64,000 nucleotides of DNA from Ligula intestinalis (taxonomy: Eukaryota > Platyhelminthes > Cestoda > Diphyllobothriidea > Diphyllobothriidae): NCBI GenBank assembly GCA_036362985.1, contig JAYGXS010000008.1, positions 13,628,036 to 13,692,035 on the forward strand, read 5' to 3'. The translations under genes were made by a program, and so were the position numbers. The stretch's first letter is position 1. Each line of letters starts with the position of its first letter. Below the pieces are notes generated by a model. It was not told the DNA's origin and did no database searches. It saw nothing but the letters and a program-made list of their open reading frames with translations. This document shows, one piece after another, positions 11,501-23,429 of the stretch.

Positions 11501-12699
11501 GTTGAAAGTCTCGCCATAGAGGCTGCTTAAAAGTGTTGGCGACCCAAGAGATCAGCTGTCTCCATGCATTAAAAGGCTAAACTAAACGTAGATGCTAGAA
11601 ATTTGTCACAGACACATAAGTGGAACTATAATTTAAAGTTTGGCTTAGTTGTCACCAGTGGACAGATCGGAGCAGGGTGCAGTTATTCAATGAGCATTGC
11701 AGTCAAATGCCCACGCTGGAGGGCAACGTCAGCAGCAGCCGTGAGGTCGCTGTTATGCGATGAGCGTTGACGTAACTGCAACTCACAAGTACCATTTTTT
11801 TAAATCAACGTACTGCAACAACTTTTCCTACCACTGACGGAAAACATAATCTGGAGACACGATCAAGATTGCCTTGAAAAGAATTTTAAGCTCAAACCAG
11901 CAGCATAGACAACAGCTTCTCTAGCCCGTTTTCATGGGTTATGTTGTTGCTATTTCAGAGGACAGTGAGTTTATAGAGAGCGGTATGACGTCGTAGGCAA
12001 TTGGACCAGGTGGGAGTTCAAAGACTACATTATATCGCCCAAGCAGTTCAATAAAATTAGCTATCACATGCGTAAACTATAATCTTGAATAGAAGTGCGC
12101 AGTTGACTCAGAAGTGCCGGATAGGGTAGAGCAGAATACGGGTAGGGCGCTGGAATAAAGAGTCCATCTGTCTCAGCTTTTGGGCTTGTATCAGAGTCTA
12201 CAGTCCGAGGTCAGAGAGCGGTAACAAAAGGCTTGAAATTAATTGAAGCGGCTAGCTCTTTGGCTCTACCGCGACGAAGCATAGTGCAGGGAAAAAACAT
12301 TCCGCATGTGGCCAATTAGAGAGCCCGCCTGAGAACGCTTTTCTGTAGAAACTGTAAAACCGGCCGTCGATTAGTCGTGTCTTTTCTGGCTGCTTTCCAT
12401 ACTCGGAAAGTAAATGAGCTCGAAGGCTCAGATAAAACGTTCGGCCAGTCTCCAGTTTTATTTAATGGTCAGTTATGCCGAAGGTAGCACGTGGTAGCTT
12501 ACATTTCCGAACGATCTACACACCATTGGGTATGTGCTTTATCGAGAACTTCAAAAATGGACCGCGCATCCACATCAGCTGACAGCAGGACGTAACGTTA
12601 ACTTCCAGATCATAAAAAATGACTAGAAGACGTATCGATCCAAGGAGTTGAGTAATACCGAAGCAACCAACTAACCATTTGGGTGTCAGATAAAAATGG
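11501..12699. other. No recognised gene
   Basis: I see no supported gene, repeat or RNA in this stretch. Confidence 0.4.
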
Positions 12700-14906
12700 A
12701 TGCCTAAAAAAGTTTCCAATCAACCACAGCGGATCGATGTCGCGAAGCTGAAGTTTTCTGCTGGCGACGCCTTCCACTTAGCACTCCAGAACCGTTTCGA
12801 CGGCCTGTACCCTAACGCCCGAGCGGACCCAGAGCCCGCGTGGCAGTCCCTGAAAGCCATGATGTCAGAGCTGGCATATATTCATCTGGGCAAAACCCGG
12901 CGGCGACATCACGACTGGATCACTAGACCGACGCTTGAGTTAGTGAGACCGGCCGAGCCAGACTTACTGGCTCCCCCACTTACAGAGACCTGCGGCGCCA
13001 AACGACAAGGGCCATCTGAGCCGATAGAAACGCCTACTGGAGCGACTTTGCCACGGAAACGGAGCGAGCAACTACCAGAGGTGATACCCACAAGCTCTAC
13101 CGACTCTTAAAGCAGGCCAGCAGAGGTTCGGGGAACACCACCGAGACTTTACTGGATCGCAACGATGCTGTCATCACTAAGATCGATGACCGGTTAGAGA
13201 GATGGCGCGAGCATTTCTGTGACCACCTTAACCATGATCCCCCTGTGATGTCTGACCTATCGCTCAATGCGGACGATCCTCACCATCTGTATGAGTGCAA
13301 CACAGAGCCACCCAGTGTAGAGGAAGTTGTCTCCATTCTCTTGAGGCTACGCAACAACAAGGCACCTTGTGAGGATGACCTCCCGCCGGAGCTCTTCAAA
13401 TGTGCACCCGAGGTTATTGGGCCCTGGCTAAAACAAATATTTGCCAAGATATGGGACAGCGAAGTTGTGCCCTCTGACTGGAGTAAAGCAGTGATCCTCC
13501 CCCTGTTTAAAAAAGGCGACAGACGAGCAAGCAGCAATTACAGAGGCATTAGCCTTATCGATTTAGCGGCGGAAACATTCACGTCTCTTATTCTCAAACG
13601 TTTCCAAACTGCGAGAGACCAGCGCACCCACCCAAACCAGAGTGGATTTCGACCAGGTCGTGGCTGAACCGACCAGATCTTCAATCTCCGCCGTGTGCTG
13701 GAACTGAGATGGGGTCACCAACAACCCACTGTTCTATGCTTCATCGACTTTGCTGCTGCATTTGACTTTGTTGATCGCAGTTCGCTGTGGAACATAATGA
13801 GGACGGACGGCCTACCACCTAAGCTTTTCACACTCATGCAGGCATACTATCGTGGCACTTCCACACAGGTAAGGACGAAAAACGGCGACACGGAAGCCTT
13901 TAGCATCTGGACGGGCGTCCGCCAAGACTGTGCCCTTTCACCAACCCTGTTCAACTATGCGGTGGACTGGATTACGACCAAAGCACTGGATGACTTCCTG
14001 GCAGTGCAGTTTGATCGCTCGAAATGGGTGACTGACTTGGCGTATGCTGATGACGTCGTCCTCTTTGGCGACAACTGTATTGCAGTTCAGCAGGCGCTGG
14101 ACAAGATCAATGAGCGTGCACGATCCATCGGATTACGCCTAAACGCCACTTAGACCCAAGTCATGCTCCCCTGTGTGCCCTCTACATCTGTCACTCCTAT
14201 TGGTCTCGATGGTGCTCCTCTCGAAGTGGTCGACTCGTATAGATACTTGGGCTATTTGGTCACGGAAACGGGTCAAGGTGTCGACGAGGTTTTATCACGC
14301 GTCAACCATGCCCGATCTGCCTTCTACCGTATGTGCGCTCCTCTATGGAATAGAAGGGCTATATAACTACGCACAAAGTCCCGTGTTTACCAAGCAGTGG
14401 TTCGATCTATCCTGCTCTATGGCGGAGAGACATAGCCTATGCGCGTTGAGGACATGAGGCGCCTTGAGGTGTTTGACAATTACTGCATACGCCGCATTCT
14501 TCGCAACCATCGCGTCGACCAAATTCGCTGCTCCGATCTCCGCCGACGCTGCTGCCTGGACGCTTTCCCTCTACTCCTGCTTCAGAGACGACTTCGGTGG
14601 TTCGGGCATGCGTCCCGGCGTGATGATGGCGACCTGTTTGTGGCGACGCCTCCCCCCACCTGACAAAAACGTCGCGACAGGCAGGTGAAAACTTGGACAG
14701 CAACGGTCAAGCAGGATCTGTCGTCCGTTTCCGGCCCATGCGTCTACGGCCTACGCCTGTGGAACCGTGAATGGATGGCGTTCTCATGTGAACAGGCGCA
14801 AGATCGACGCGCCTGGACAGTTGTGATTCGTTATGCAGTCAATGTCAAAACTGATGCCAGCTCAACCCACGCTAGGTGAATGCCGTTACAAGTACAAGTA
14901 AATACG
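12700..14906 (+). mobile_element. RTE-clade LINE, 5'-truncated, reverse transcriptase to 3' end
   Basis: A linker with QPQRIDVAKLKF and HLGKTRRRHHDW (12715-12915) leads into reverse transcriptase. NNKAPCEDDLPPELFK is near 13340-13400, LFKKGDRRASSNYRGISL near 13503-13555, and QSGFRPGRG near 13635-13665. FIDFAAAFDFVD follows near 13740-13775, GVRQDCALSPTLFN near 13915-13955, and catalytic YADD at 14043-14054. YRYLGYLV and RRLRWFGHA, typical of RTE C-termini, follow, and the copy ends in CCGTTACAAGTACAAGTA. The apurinic endonuclease is absent. In-frame stops after GFRPGRG (about 13665) and LNAT (about 14151), plus frameshifts, make it inactive. Similarity to the SR2-type RTE of flatworms is inferred from motifs. 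Confidence 0.9.
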
Positions 14907-16407
14907 ATTGGAAACATATCGGCGATGCCGAAATCGCCATGTCCTGGTTAACGGCATGGTGACGGCCCTCAGAAGCTGCCAGTAACCGGTAATCTGCTCT
15001 GGCCTAATTAGCCCGACTTAGGTAAGGTCAGAAAAGCAGAAGTGGCAAATACCGGAAACAATGAGTGGGATGGCAACTATAAGAATGGCCAACCATCTAA
15101 AACATGCAATCGTGATTTTCTGAATACAACCAATATTATCGTTTTATTTTGCTAAAGTCAGCGTTTCTAAACGCCGTTGATTGAAGGTAGCTGAATCATT
15201 CACCTTATTAACTTTAAGGAAGAGGGACTTTACACATGTACTGCCCTTTTGACTGCGTTAAGTATGAGTGGGTTTATTTCAAAATGATGAAGGATTCCGA
15301 TCGGCTGAACAGTGGGGCAGGAGAAATTTACACTCAGATTGCCGCTTATATCAATCCATAATAAGTATGTTTTCTGAATAAAATGTGAATCTGGGTGAAT
15401 TATCTTCAATCGATAAAGAAAAACGAGTATTTGAAATAAAATAGACAGATATACTTAAATAAAGCAACAATTTTGGAGGATTTTTTAAGGATATACTGCT
15501 TTCAGTTGCAGTCACTAACAGGACTTGTGAGCACCTTGTCTGTCATTCCTGTCAATAGGAAGAAGCAAGCTGGTCTGCTCAGATGTACTTATGGGATAGC
15601 CATTATACAATATAATTACCACCTTGAGCGAAGTGTATCACAAATGCACTTGTTGCACTTACTTGAGCACAATTAAACCTCGCTGACGGACATGCATGGA
15701 ATTAGACCCATTTATACGTAAGAATTACGAATAATATACACCCGCCGGTTGTTTACTAACCACTAGCGCTGGTTGAGACGAGGGGCTACACCGAAAGACC
15801 CGCAATCACTCTATCTACTAAAATTGTGTAAGACTTGAACAATTACAATTGCTTTGATCGATAAAAACTAAATAAGATACGTTCAAAAAACCTATAGTTA
15901 ACAATTTATTGCATTTGGACCAGCCTCTGTGGAGGTCGAGTGTACTTTTATAAATGTCCCATGGTACCCGTAAGTAATGTCGCATTAAAAATACTCCAGG
16001 TACTTGGGTTTGAAAACTTCTGGGATTAAAAATTAAAACAACCCCTTAACGAAGAATCCACCTTATTTTTGTCGATAATTAAGCTAAGTTTAAGAACTAA
16101 GTAATTGGTTCGCAAATATTTACGAGGGTCTCCTTTACATCAGCCATAAGATATTGCGAATAAACATGGTTGAACTTATCCGAATTTTCGGATAAGACAG
16201 TCTAAAATTAGGGAATAGTCAAACAGAAATCTTCTGTGGCGTGAAAGCATACTGCAAACAGAGCTAGAGTTCTACCGCCTATCGTTGAAACTAGCTTTAT
16301 TATTTCTGAATCGTGCCCTTTTTTTAGAAATAGGGGCGCGTAGAATGGCACGTCAGTGACAATGGCCGCCTGCGAGACAAATAAGGCGGCTGTAACAAGA
16401 AGCTTAC
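14907..16407. other. No recognised gene; probably ARPC2 intron
   Basis: AT-rich DNA. The splice donor at the end of ARPC2 exon 2 opens into this stretch, but I could not find the next exon, which should start with one base completing a Met codon. Confidence 0.4.
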
Positions 16408-16797
16408 ATGGTCTCCATATCACCGTAGTGGATCACAGCACGTTTAGAGATTAGCGGCTCCTCAGCCAACGCCTGAAGAAGGAAGAAAGGTTCAAAAACA
16501 GCGGCGAAGCAGTTGCGTTTTAGCATGGCCACGTGATGGGCCACAGCCTCGCAGTTCTGTGGCGGGGTGTTAAGATCAAAGAGAAGAGTGACGCTGTAGC
16601 CCGGCTGTGGCTCGGAACAAAGGTACTCGCCGTACTCACGATGCAGGAGGCCTTCAACGTCGTATTCCCGCAGTTCGTCAAAGAAATGTACCAGTAGGCT
16701 GACCATAAGTTTTGACTTGTCACCCTCCACCGTGTGCAAGCGATAAATTACTCGGTCAAAATCAGCTACAGTATAGTCCATTTTTTCATGTTTCAGC
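16408..16797 (-). CDS. ARPC2: ARPC2, coding exon 2 (Arp2/3 complex subunit 2)
   Basis: ARPC2 (p34-Arc) is a core subunit of the Arp2/3 complex, which nucleates branched actin filaments in the cytoplasm; with ARPC4 it contacts the mother filament. This exon supplies residues 25 (completed across the junction) to 155 (split). It shows TVADFDRVIY, GDKSKLMVSL, GYSVTLLFDL, MLKRNCFAAVFEPFF (from residue 116) and RAVIHYGDMETM. These line up with animal ARPC2 residues of about 30-150. The acceptor AG is at 16799-16798. The donor is AT|GTAAGC with GT at 16407-16406. Phases fit exon 1. The family is about 300 residues, so half the protein is missing; later exons would lie to the left, possibly outside the window. 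The frame is intact, so the gene looks functional. Confidence 0.93.
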
Positions 16798-16843
16798 CTA
16801 AAATAAAAGTATGGTGACTAAGACGGACTGATAAATCGCTTAC

Positions 16844-16917
16844 CCTTGTTTCGCAGCGTTGAATCGGGAGAGGAGGAGTGACTCGACGGCAGGGTTATGG
16901 AAGTCTAGGAATATCAT
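16844..16917 (-). CDS. ARPC2: ARPC2, coding exon 1 (start codon to residue 24)
   Basis: Starts at ATG (16917-16915) and reads MIFLDFHNPAVESLLL, then SRFNAAKQ. This matches the start of animal ARPC2 (MILLEVNN.II..TL...F). The exon ends after two bases of codon 25, with donor GG|GTAAGC at 16843-16838. The intron to exon 2 is only 46 bases (16798-16843), and joining keeps the frame (KQ-G-LKHEKMDYTVADFD). The start is chosen because the family begins at this point. I see no promoter element that I can assign. Confidence 0.92.
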
Positions 16918-17929
16918 GGCTGGGCAGATTGCAACTGAACAGCAGGAGTGTAACGACTGAAGTTGATGGATGCTCAACCCTCATTCAAGGGTCATCTAAC
17001 GAGGTTAAGCTGATATAAAATAGAATCCAAATTTAAGGTAGAGAAAAATGTGTACGAGTTATCTCAAACGAATCAGAGAGGACCAGAGAGAGAATTTATC
17101 AAACGAAAAAACAACGAGTTTTATCGCTTTGCACGTTGTCAATTAAAACGTGTATTTTTTTAAAAAATCCAACCAGAGAAGTTTAAATATTATGACAAAA
17201 TAGAAGGAGTAATCTTTGTAAAAAATCACACTAATTTAAGTTATCATGAAAAGTGGCTGCAATTGTGAGGACAAATCTAGAAGCAAATGCACATTCGTAA
17301 TTGCATAAAAGAAAATGTGCATTAGTAAAGACGTGCTGGAATTTATCGGGACTTATTTTAACGAAAAGCTAAAGCTTAATACGCACGTAAATATAAATAG
17401 GGAGTTTTAACAATGAGCGGAGAATGATAGACGACGGGGATCCCTGTCGATCGTCAGTGTCCGTGAGCGATGAATCGCCATACGGCAGCTACTTAAAACC
17501 AATAGTTTGACAGGCAAAACTTGGCTCATACTTAGCAGCCTGTATTGAAGAGAATTCAATGAGTATGCTGAAAAGTTCAGGTAAGTGACCAATTGGTGTA
17601 CAAATCATTTGGAAAAGTGTAATAAAAAATCCAACTTGCGTACTATCCCCACCATATACAGCAACAACACGACAGAAGTGAATGATGGACACCATTAAAG
17701 GAGTAAAGACTTAAAAATAACCCAAAATGATGTCGAATGTCTGCAAAAAATGCAGCAAGTGCGTACAGGAGAACTGTTAAGAACAAACGAAAATATCATT
17801 GGCTTACCGCCACTCTTCCAAAAATGCGCGCGATAATGTATTTTGAAACAACTAAACAACCAAATCCGTATTCTTAAGCGTCCTTATATAGCGTATTTTT
17901 CATATATTTGAGAGGTCAGGTCAGGTCAA
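16918..17929. other. Upstream of ARPC2; nothing recognised
   Basis: Should hold the ARPC2 5' UTR and promoter (transcription runs leftward), but I can define no specific element. It becomes AT-rich after 17000. Confidence 0.4.
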
Positions 17930-18055
17930 GTCAGGTTTTATTGAGGGAAATATAGGTAAATACCTTTAAATTCCCTATTGGTACAGTTTTTTCAATGCAT
18001 TTGATATGCATAACATTTCAGAACAGTAGCGTTGCCAGAAATTTGAGGGCCGACA
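17930..18055 (-). repeat. Dispersed repeat R3, copy 1 (possible LINE 3' end)
   Basis: Shares TTTTATTGAGGGAAATATAGG followed by TAAATACCT and a distal GCGTTGCCAG block with 47985-48075. On the minus strand each copy ends in TTTCCCT.AATAAAAC, like a polyadenylated 3' end. It lies downstream of the minus-strand CR1 at 18769, so it may be a LINE 3' UTR. That link is inference. Confidence 0.55.
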
Positions 18056-18369
18056 GTGAAAAAACTCCTTAGGCATTGTTCAGAATTCAAAGGGGTTTAA
18101 ATGCCATTTGTGGGATTTAGGGAAAAAAACTGTCGCCCGGGGGAGGGGGGGGGTGCAGGGTATATTCGAAGCTGATGGCCTGTGCTAAGAGTGTTTGAAG
18201 CATATCAGGGAGAGTCCATCACGGTTTTCGCCATAATACCAAAGGTCCCACGAAGAGAAGGATGCGGAGTTTACGCGAACCTCATCGAGAGTCGGCGATG
18301 CGCCCATCGTACACCCTTGTTGGTTTAACGAGTCTGCCTACTAATTGACAGAAGAAATGTAATCGGTAG

Positions 18370-18640
18370 TTTTCTAAACAAACATATTGATGAAAATTAG
18401 CAAGTAGTATGTTTTTTTATAATGTGATTATGCCACAATTTGCATTCGGCAACTGGCAGTTTATTTTCGGGGGCTCAGTGGCTATTTGTTCTAACTTAAT
18501 AGTGTCGTAAACATGCCTAGAGATGCATCTGACTTAATCGTAAGCGTGTGCTCAGATAGCGACATAACAATGTCCCAGAGCAGAGCATTCCATGCCTGAA
18601 TTGAGAAAAGTTTTGCAAATTAACGTAGCCTCGGATCACA
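18370..18640 (-). mobile_element. CR1-like LINE 3'-end fragment (tandem partner)
   Basis: On the minus strand about 18610-18540 reads QAWNALLWDIVMS, the C-terminal signature found intact in the next element (VEAWIALPEDIVMSPSVDAF). Both are followed by a similar AT-rich region containing GTAGTATGTT (18407 and 18708). This is a second CR1 3' end in the same orientation about 270-300 bases from the first. Confidence 0.6.
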
Positions 18641-18768
18641 ACGTTTGGTGGACTCGAAGCTTACAATTCTTGTTATTCTTAACTAACATATTTCTGAAAT
18701 CAGTGAGTAGTATGTTCATATACATATATATTTATGGATATACAATTTCAGTCTCGCCAGGTCTAATT

Positions 18769-20110
18769 TTAGTGGGCATTTCGGGTATGAAAATCTAAAT
18801 TTCTCTTAAATGCATCCACGGATGGGGACATAACAATATCCTCGGGGAGAGCAATCCAAGCTTCAACTACTCTATTACCAAAGCAGAACTTGCTTGTGTC
18901 TTGTCTGGCCCCTGTTTTGCGTAGTTTGAAGAGATGCCCTCTTAAGTTCGTCGTTGTTGCTAACTCGAAGAAGTCGCCAGGTAGAAGACAACAGTCCTGC
19001 CCGCGCATTGTACGAAATGCTTGTATCAGATCGCCACGTAGCTGTCTGTAACTTAACGGAAATAGATCGAGATTAGCTAAACCTCTTTCGTAGGGTAAAA
19101 AGCTCTGACCAGTAACCAGTTTGGTCGCACGCCTTTGGACCTTCTCGAGGGAATTTAGGTCTTTCGTGATCCAGGGTTTCCATGGTTGGATTGCGAACTC
19201 CAACTTCGGCCGCACAAATGTTACAAAGACCTTAGCAAAGCAGTCTTTATCGAAGGCACAGAAAGCCCTTTTGACAAGATACAGGACGGACATCGCAGAT
19301 TTGGCTACTTTTGCGCAGTGCAGCGAGGGCTTGAGAGACGTAGAGATCCATACTCCCAAATCTTTCTGCGCGTCCACTTCTTGCAGTTGGATGCCATTTA
19401 GGCTGAAAACCATGGGATTCTGAGAGCTGGGTCGGCCAACTCGTAGGATATTGCATTTGTTCTCTTTAAACGGCAAAAGCCAGTCTTGAGACCAAGTTTG
19501 AAGATGGTTTAGGTTTATCTGCAAATGTTCTTCGGCAGCTGAATTTCTGATGACGTTCCAAATCTTAATGTCATCGGCAAACATAGCCACATCGCAGTCC
19601 AGTTCACGGATGGAGTCATTTACGTATATAATGAACAGTATAGGGCCAAGGACAGAGCCTTGGGGGACATCGCTCTCGACTGCAACGTCTGCCGGCTGCT
19701 GGTCACCAATGTGGACAGTTTGAGAGCGACCAAGTAAGAAGCTTTGAATCCACTTCAGCAGATTTCCTCGAACACCTATTTGGCTGAGTTTGTGCAGAAG
19801 TCGTTGATGTGGGACGCTATCAAAAGCCTTCTTGAAGTCGATGTAGATTACATGAAGCGGATTTCCTCCATCAACTGCCCGAGTCCAGCGTTCCAAACAA
19901 TGGAGCAGGTTCGTCACGCAGGACTTGCCTCTGCGGAACCCATGTTGCGCATCCGATAGAAGGTTATCCTGCTCTAAGAAACGCATCAACTCTCGTTTTA
20001 CTACTTTTTTCCATAATCTTGCAACAGATCGAAGTGCATAGTACTTCTATGGCAAGTCGACGTTCGTTCGTTGGTAAAGTTATTATCTGTCTAGGCATTT
20101 CACTGAGATA
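18769..20110 (-). mobile_element. CR1-like LINE, 5'-truncated reverse transcriptase
   Basis: A 406-codon open frame (19989-18769) encodes most of a CR1-group reverse transcriptase. DAQHGFRRGKSCVTNLL comes first, then VIYIDFKKAFDSVPHQRLL, VPQGSVLGPILFIIYVND, and MFADDIKIW with catalytic FADD at 19581-19570. QKDLGVWIS and the C-terminal EAWIALPEDIVMSPS end it. Upstream, in another frame to about 20110, LAIEVLCTSICCKIMEK matches the usual PISLTSV.CK.MEK box, so there is one frameshift. The endonuclease and ORF1 are missing. The long intact frame suggests a fairly young insertion, but this truncated copy could not move by itself. Confidence 0.92.
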
Positions 20111-21102
20111 TGCAGATTCAGGCAGAGGTGAGCTTAGACCACACCTAACCCCATGTAAAGCACTGATGAGACTTGCAAACAAATTAGGAACGAATTAACA
20201 GAACGCAGAGACCTCGGTCACAAAACTCCTTATTTTTGACCAGAAGGGTGGTCTAAGTTTACTTCGGACCCCAAAATATTCACAAAAGCTGTTAATGATT
20301 CACCCTATTCATGCCAGTTGAGGGGATTCATCGGGTGTACATAAGTTAAAACGCCACAACAACGCGACGGCTTCTGATATTATTTCAAGGACACCGCCGT
20401 TTTACGTCAAAGTCCTTCACAGTCAGCTCCAGGCATGTGCCATTGAAAGCTGATTGGTAAATAACACATGATTACCAACTCTTTTTTATTTATTGTCAGT
20501 TTACAGGCAAGGTCAAAATTAGGTCTGTTGTTATAGAACCTCTTGGACGCCTTCCAACACCTCAAAGGCAGGAAAAATCCCAAAAACTCCCTCTTTTGCA
20601 GTTTGTTCGCTTTAGTTTTGTGCTTAGTCAATTGTGAGCGTAATCGGAAGTTTATTTCAAATGAAAATTACATGACTTAGATGAAACGATACGAGCAAAA
20701 GAAATGTACAGTTCTAGATCGAGTTGACAGTTTAGCAGAATAAAAAACTGCAGCTCGTTGTGTGACTTTAGTTCGGGCCGGTACAGGGTTGCCATAGGAA
20801 AACACTGTTCTAACTCTTCGTTGAGTGTAATAGTCCCGGGATAGTACACCAGAGGAGCGCGTGTCGGCGATCAGTTGCCCGCTGTCGGCTGAAGTATTCG
20901 ACAATTTTGGGACGCATATAAAGCACCATTGTTCTCAGCATGAGGCCTGGCAGAATTCAAAGTCTAGGAATGCCATCAGAGTGAAAGCGAGATTCCCATG
21001 ATTCAGCACCCAAGATTTGTGAAAGTTTTCCTGAAAGTAGAAAACTAGTGATAGCTCTCATAAAAAAGTTTAGATTTGCTGAGTTTTAAAACTTTTGGCT
21101 AG
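20111..21102. other. No recognised gene
   Basis: I see no supported feature. Several 60-75-codon minus-strand frames at 20407-20904 match nothing I know. Confidence 0.4.
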
Positions 21103-21212
21103 AGAAGAAGATGACTTGATCTCTGGGACAATACTCTTATTCGCGATTGAGTCATCTTCTTCTGAATTACTTCTTGGGACTAGCATGTTCGCTTGCATTG
21201 AAAACTTCTGGG
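21103..21212 (+). repeat. Head-to-head PLE termini with TTC microsatellite
   Basis: AGAAGAAGATGAC (21103-21115) is exactly inverted at 21151-21163. Between them lie CTGGGACAAT, as at the minus-oriented PLE end near 56740, and ATTCGCGATTGAG, a plus-oriented terminus-like phrase. After it, CTTCTTGGGACTAGCATG (21170-21187) matches the block beside the TTC runs at 4541, 22779 and 56684. Confidence 0.55.
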
Positions 21213-21289
21213 TAGCTTACTCCAGATTGCTATGGTGTTTATTGAAGAAAATTGACGTTATCTAACGGTGCATGCCATAGGAAGAAGTA

Positions 21290-22272
21290 AAAAGACATCT
21301 CGATGACTGGCGCGCCGAGAGCGGTCGAGCCGCCTCTGGGTACTTAGAGGACTATAGATACGGCTGTTTAAGAATTTAAACTGCATAAATATTCCCCTCT
21401 GCAATCTGCTTAGCCACAAGAGATCGAGGTTAATAAGCTCACAATTTTGTTATTCAGATAAACTACGGTGTTCTTGAGCGAAAAACCTTTTAGTGAAGAA
21501 GTGCTGGACCGATTCTGTTTTCTTTCGTTCACTAGTACGCAGAAGACTGAATAGGGGTGAGCAGTATTCGAGACTAGGTCTCACGTACATATTATAAAGG
21601 CTAGTTCTAACCTTGATTTTCTTAAAACGTATGAATAAATCCAGTAGTTCAGTGTGCTTTTGAGACTATCAAGGCACAGTGCTCTGAAAGATTGAGACTA
21701 TTCGCATAGGATATGCCCATATCCTTTATAACTCCTGGCACATTTATTTTGTGATGGTCTATGCTTAGTTCCGGCTGATGATCGTCGCCAACAACCAGAA
21801 CGGAATATTTGTGCCAAGAAAGTGAAAGGCGCCATGTGCAGCACAACTGGTCAAAGGCCTGAAGACCCTTTTTTTATGAGCTCGAGCACGATGTTGCAAT
21901 CTGCCGGTTAATATGATAGGCGTACATAAAGGGTCTACCATATTGGAAACAATCACGAACTTCGTTGATGAATGGGCAAAATAAGAGGGGGCCAAGTGCG
22001 CTACCCCGAATAACTCCACTTCTCACATGTGTGGGGTTGGATATAACATTGAAAATATTAACACGTTGTGTGCGACCATTAAATTAGGAAGATATTAAAT
22101 TGAGCAACTTATTATCTATGCCGAGAGAGGCACGTTTTCGAAGAAGGAGATTTTGGTCAACACGATCAAAGGCCTTCGTGAAAACAAAACAGACTGTATA
22201 AAAGGTAAAATCACTGTCCTTAGATTGTAGCGCGAGATCAACGAAAGAGAGCTTGCAGCACCTTCCGTGCAC
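21290..22272 (-). mobile_element. LINE remnant, reverse transcriptase (CR1/Jockey-like)
   Basis: Read on the minus strand with stops ignored: FVFTKAFDRVDQNLLLRK near 22180, RTQRVNIFNVISN near 22060, then a degraded GSALGPLLFCPFINEV near 21990. KDMGISYANSLNLSEHC follows near 21700. The order matches the palm and C-terminal region of CR1-like enzymes. The catalytic Y/FADD is replaced (MYAYHI near 21920). It is truncated and dead. Confidence 0.72.
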
Positions 22273-22274
22273 TA

Positions 22275-22640
22275 ACCGGCTTGGTCAGTCATCTCCAGAC
22301 GCAGTCCACCATCTCTCCGACAAATTCCACTTCTAAGGCATCAAATATTTCAACGGTCCCTCCCGTGTCCAGCACTTCACCCAAGACCACCATCACTATG
22401 GAAGCTCAACTACCTTTTACCCGTTGCCCACCGACACCTTCTTGCCTCCTAACTCCGACCACCTCATTGCACGCAACGCCCATCACCACGGACATCACAC
22501 TCCTAGCTATTTACACCCCCTCAAATGCATCAACATTTGCCGCCACCTTCGTCACCACATCTGGCCATTTAACCAGCACTGGGAGCCGTTCCTTTCCTAC
22601 CCTCACTGCAAGCGTGCAGATTTCTTACGTATGAACCTAG
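22275..22640 (+). other. Thr/Ser/Pro-rich low-complexity frame
   Basis: A 117-codon open frame (22281-22634) is rich in Thr, Ser and Pro and resembles no folded domain. It lies 5' of a zinc-finger-like fragment (22930-23195), and such T/S-rich linkers precede the zinc fingers of some flatworm LINE proteins. It could be a decayed part of one, but pyrimidine-rich composition alone could explain it. Confidence 0.35.
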
Positions 22641-22727
22641 TCGCATGCTTGTGAATACATCACACAGCGACTGATGAACCAGTGCCTGCAGCACCAACAC
22701 GCATAAGAGACCGTCAGCTTCATTACC

Positions 22728-22818
22728 TTCACGTCAGGCGAATAAACGTATTGTTCCAGCAATTGAGTCTTCTTCTTCTCAATTGCTTCCTGAGACTCGC
22801 ATGCTCGCTTGTATTGGC
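22728..22818 (+). repeat. PLE terminal fragment with TTC microsatellite
   Basis: CACGTCAGGCGAATAAACG, ATTGTTCCAGCAATTGAG, a short TTC run, then AATTGCTTCCTGAGACTCGC. This is the same order of blocks as at 4478 and at the inverted copy near 56684-56770. Confidence 0.6.
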
Positions 22819-22929
22819 AATTAACTTCACTGTTCTCACGTCTTTACACATTGCGAAGGCTTACCAGGACACATGCTTATATATAACAGCGGCAATCAGC
22901 GCGATGCCTACATACCTAGCATAACCTGC

Positions 22930-23195
22930 ATGCCCATCACCATCTCAAGCCCCACCCATTCAACTGGCACGACTATCAATAACTTTGACTGCAACAGCTC
23001 CACATCGCCAACACCCACTGACCTATCCTGCCCTCACTGTCACCGCACATGCGCATCACGCATCGTTCTGGTCGGTTACTTGCAAATCCGTCGCGCAGAG
23101 ACTGGGGCGCCAATGCCTGGGGCCCCAACATGCAGCCACTGCACTCGCCTCCTCTGTCCGTACTGCTCACTGCACCCATTAACATCGGAGGTTTG
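22930..23195 (+). mobile_element. Zinc-finger-like LINE C-terminal fragment
   Basis: The frame (23014-23196) reads SCPHCHRTCASRIVLVGYLQ, then ETGAPMPGAP, then CSHCTRLLCPYCS. This resembles the paired CPHC..TF...GL.GHL.IH units found at the end of some flatworm LINE-encoded proteins, with EPVPGAP between them. The histidines of the first finger are lost (GYLQIRR instead of GHLRIH) and the second finger is broken, so it is a dead fragment. Confidence 0.55.
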
Positions 23196-23429
23196 ATTAG
23201 CTAGGCGGTAACCTAATGCTGGCGGTGGGGGAGAGTGTGAGGTCGACAGGCTTTCCTCACTATAAAAAAACCTGACACGCATAAATCTATCATGTTGCAC
23301 TAAAAGCCGCGGCTTGCAGGTTGCCAAATGAGAGAATAATTCCGAATTTGCTGTCAGTCCAATGTGTGTCTTGTTGTGCGGCTGACTGGCAGTCAGAATT
23401 GAACATCTGAAGATGAACTTCTGTTTTAG

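Noticed and set aside
14907..16407. ARPC2 exon 3
   Set aside because: I looked on the minus strand for a frame continuing after DMET(M) with an acceptor in the right phase and found none that I could defend.
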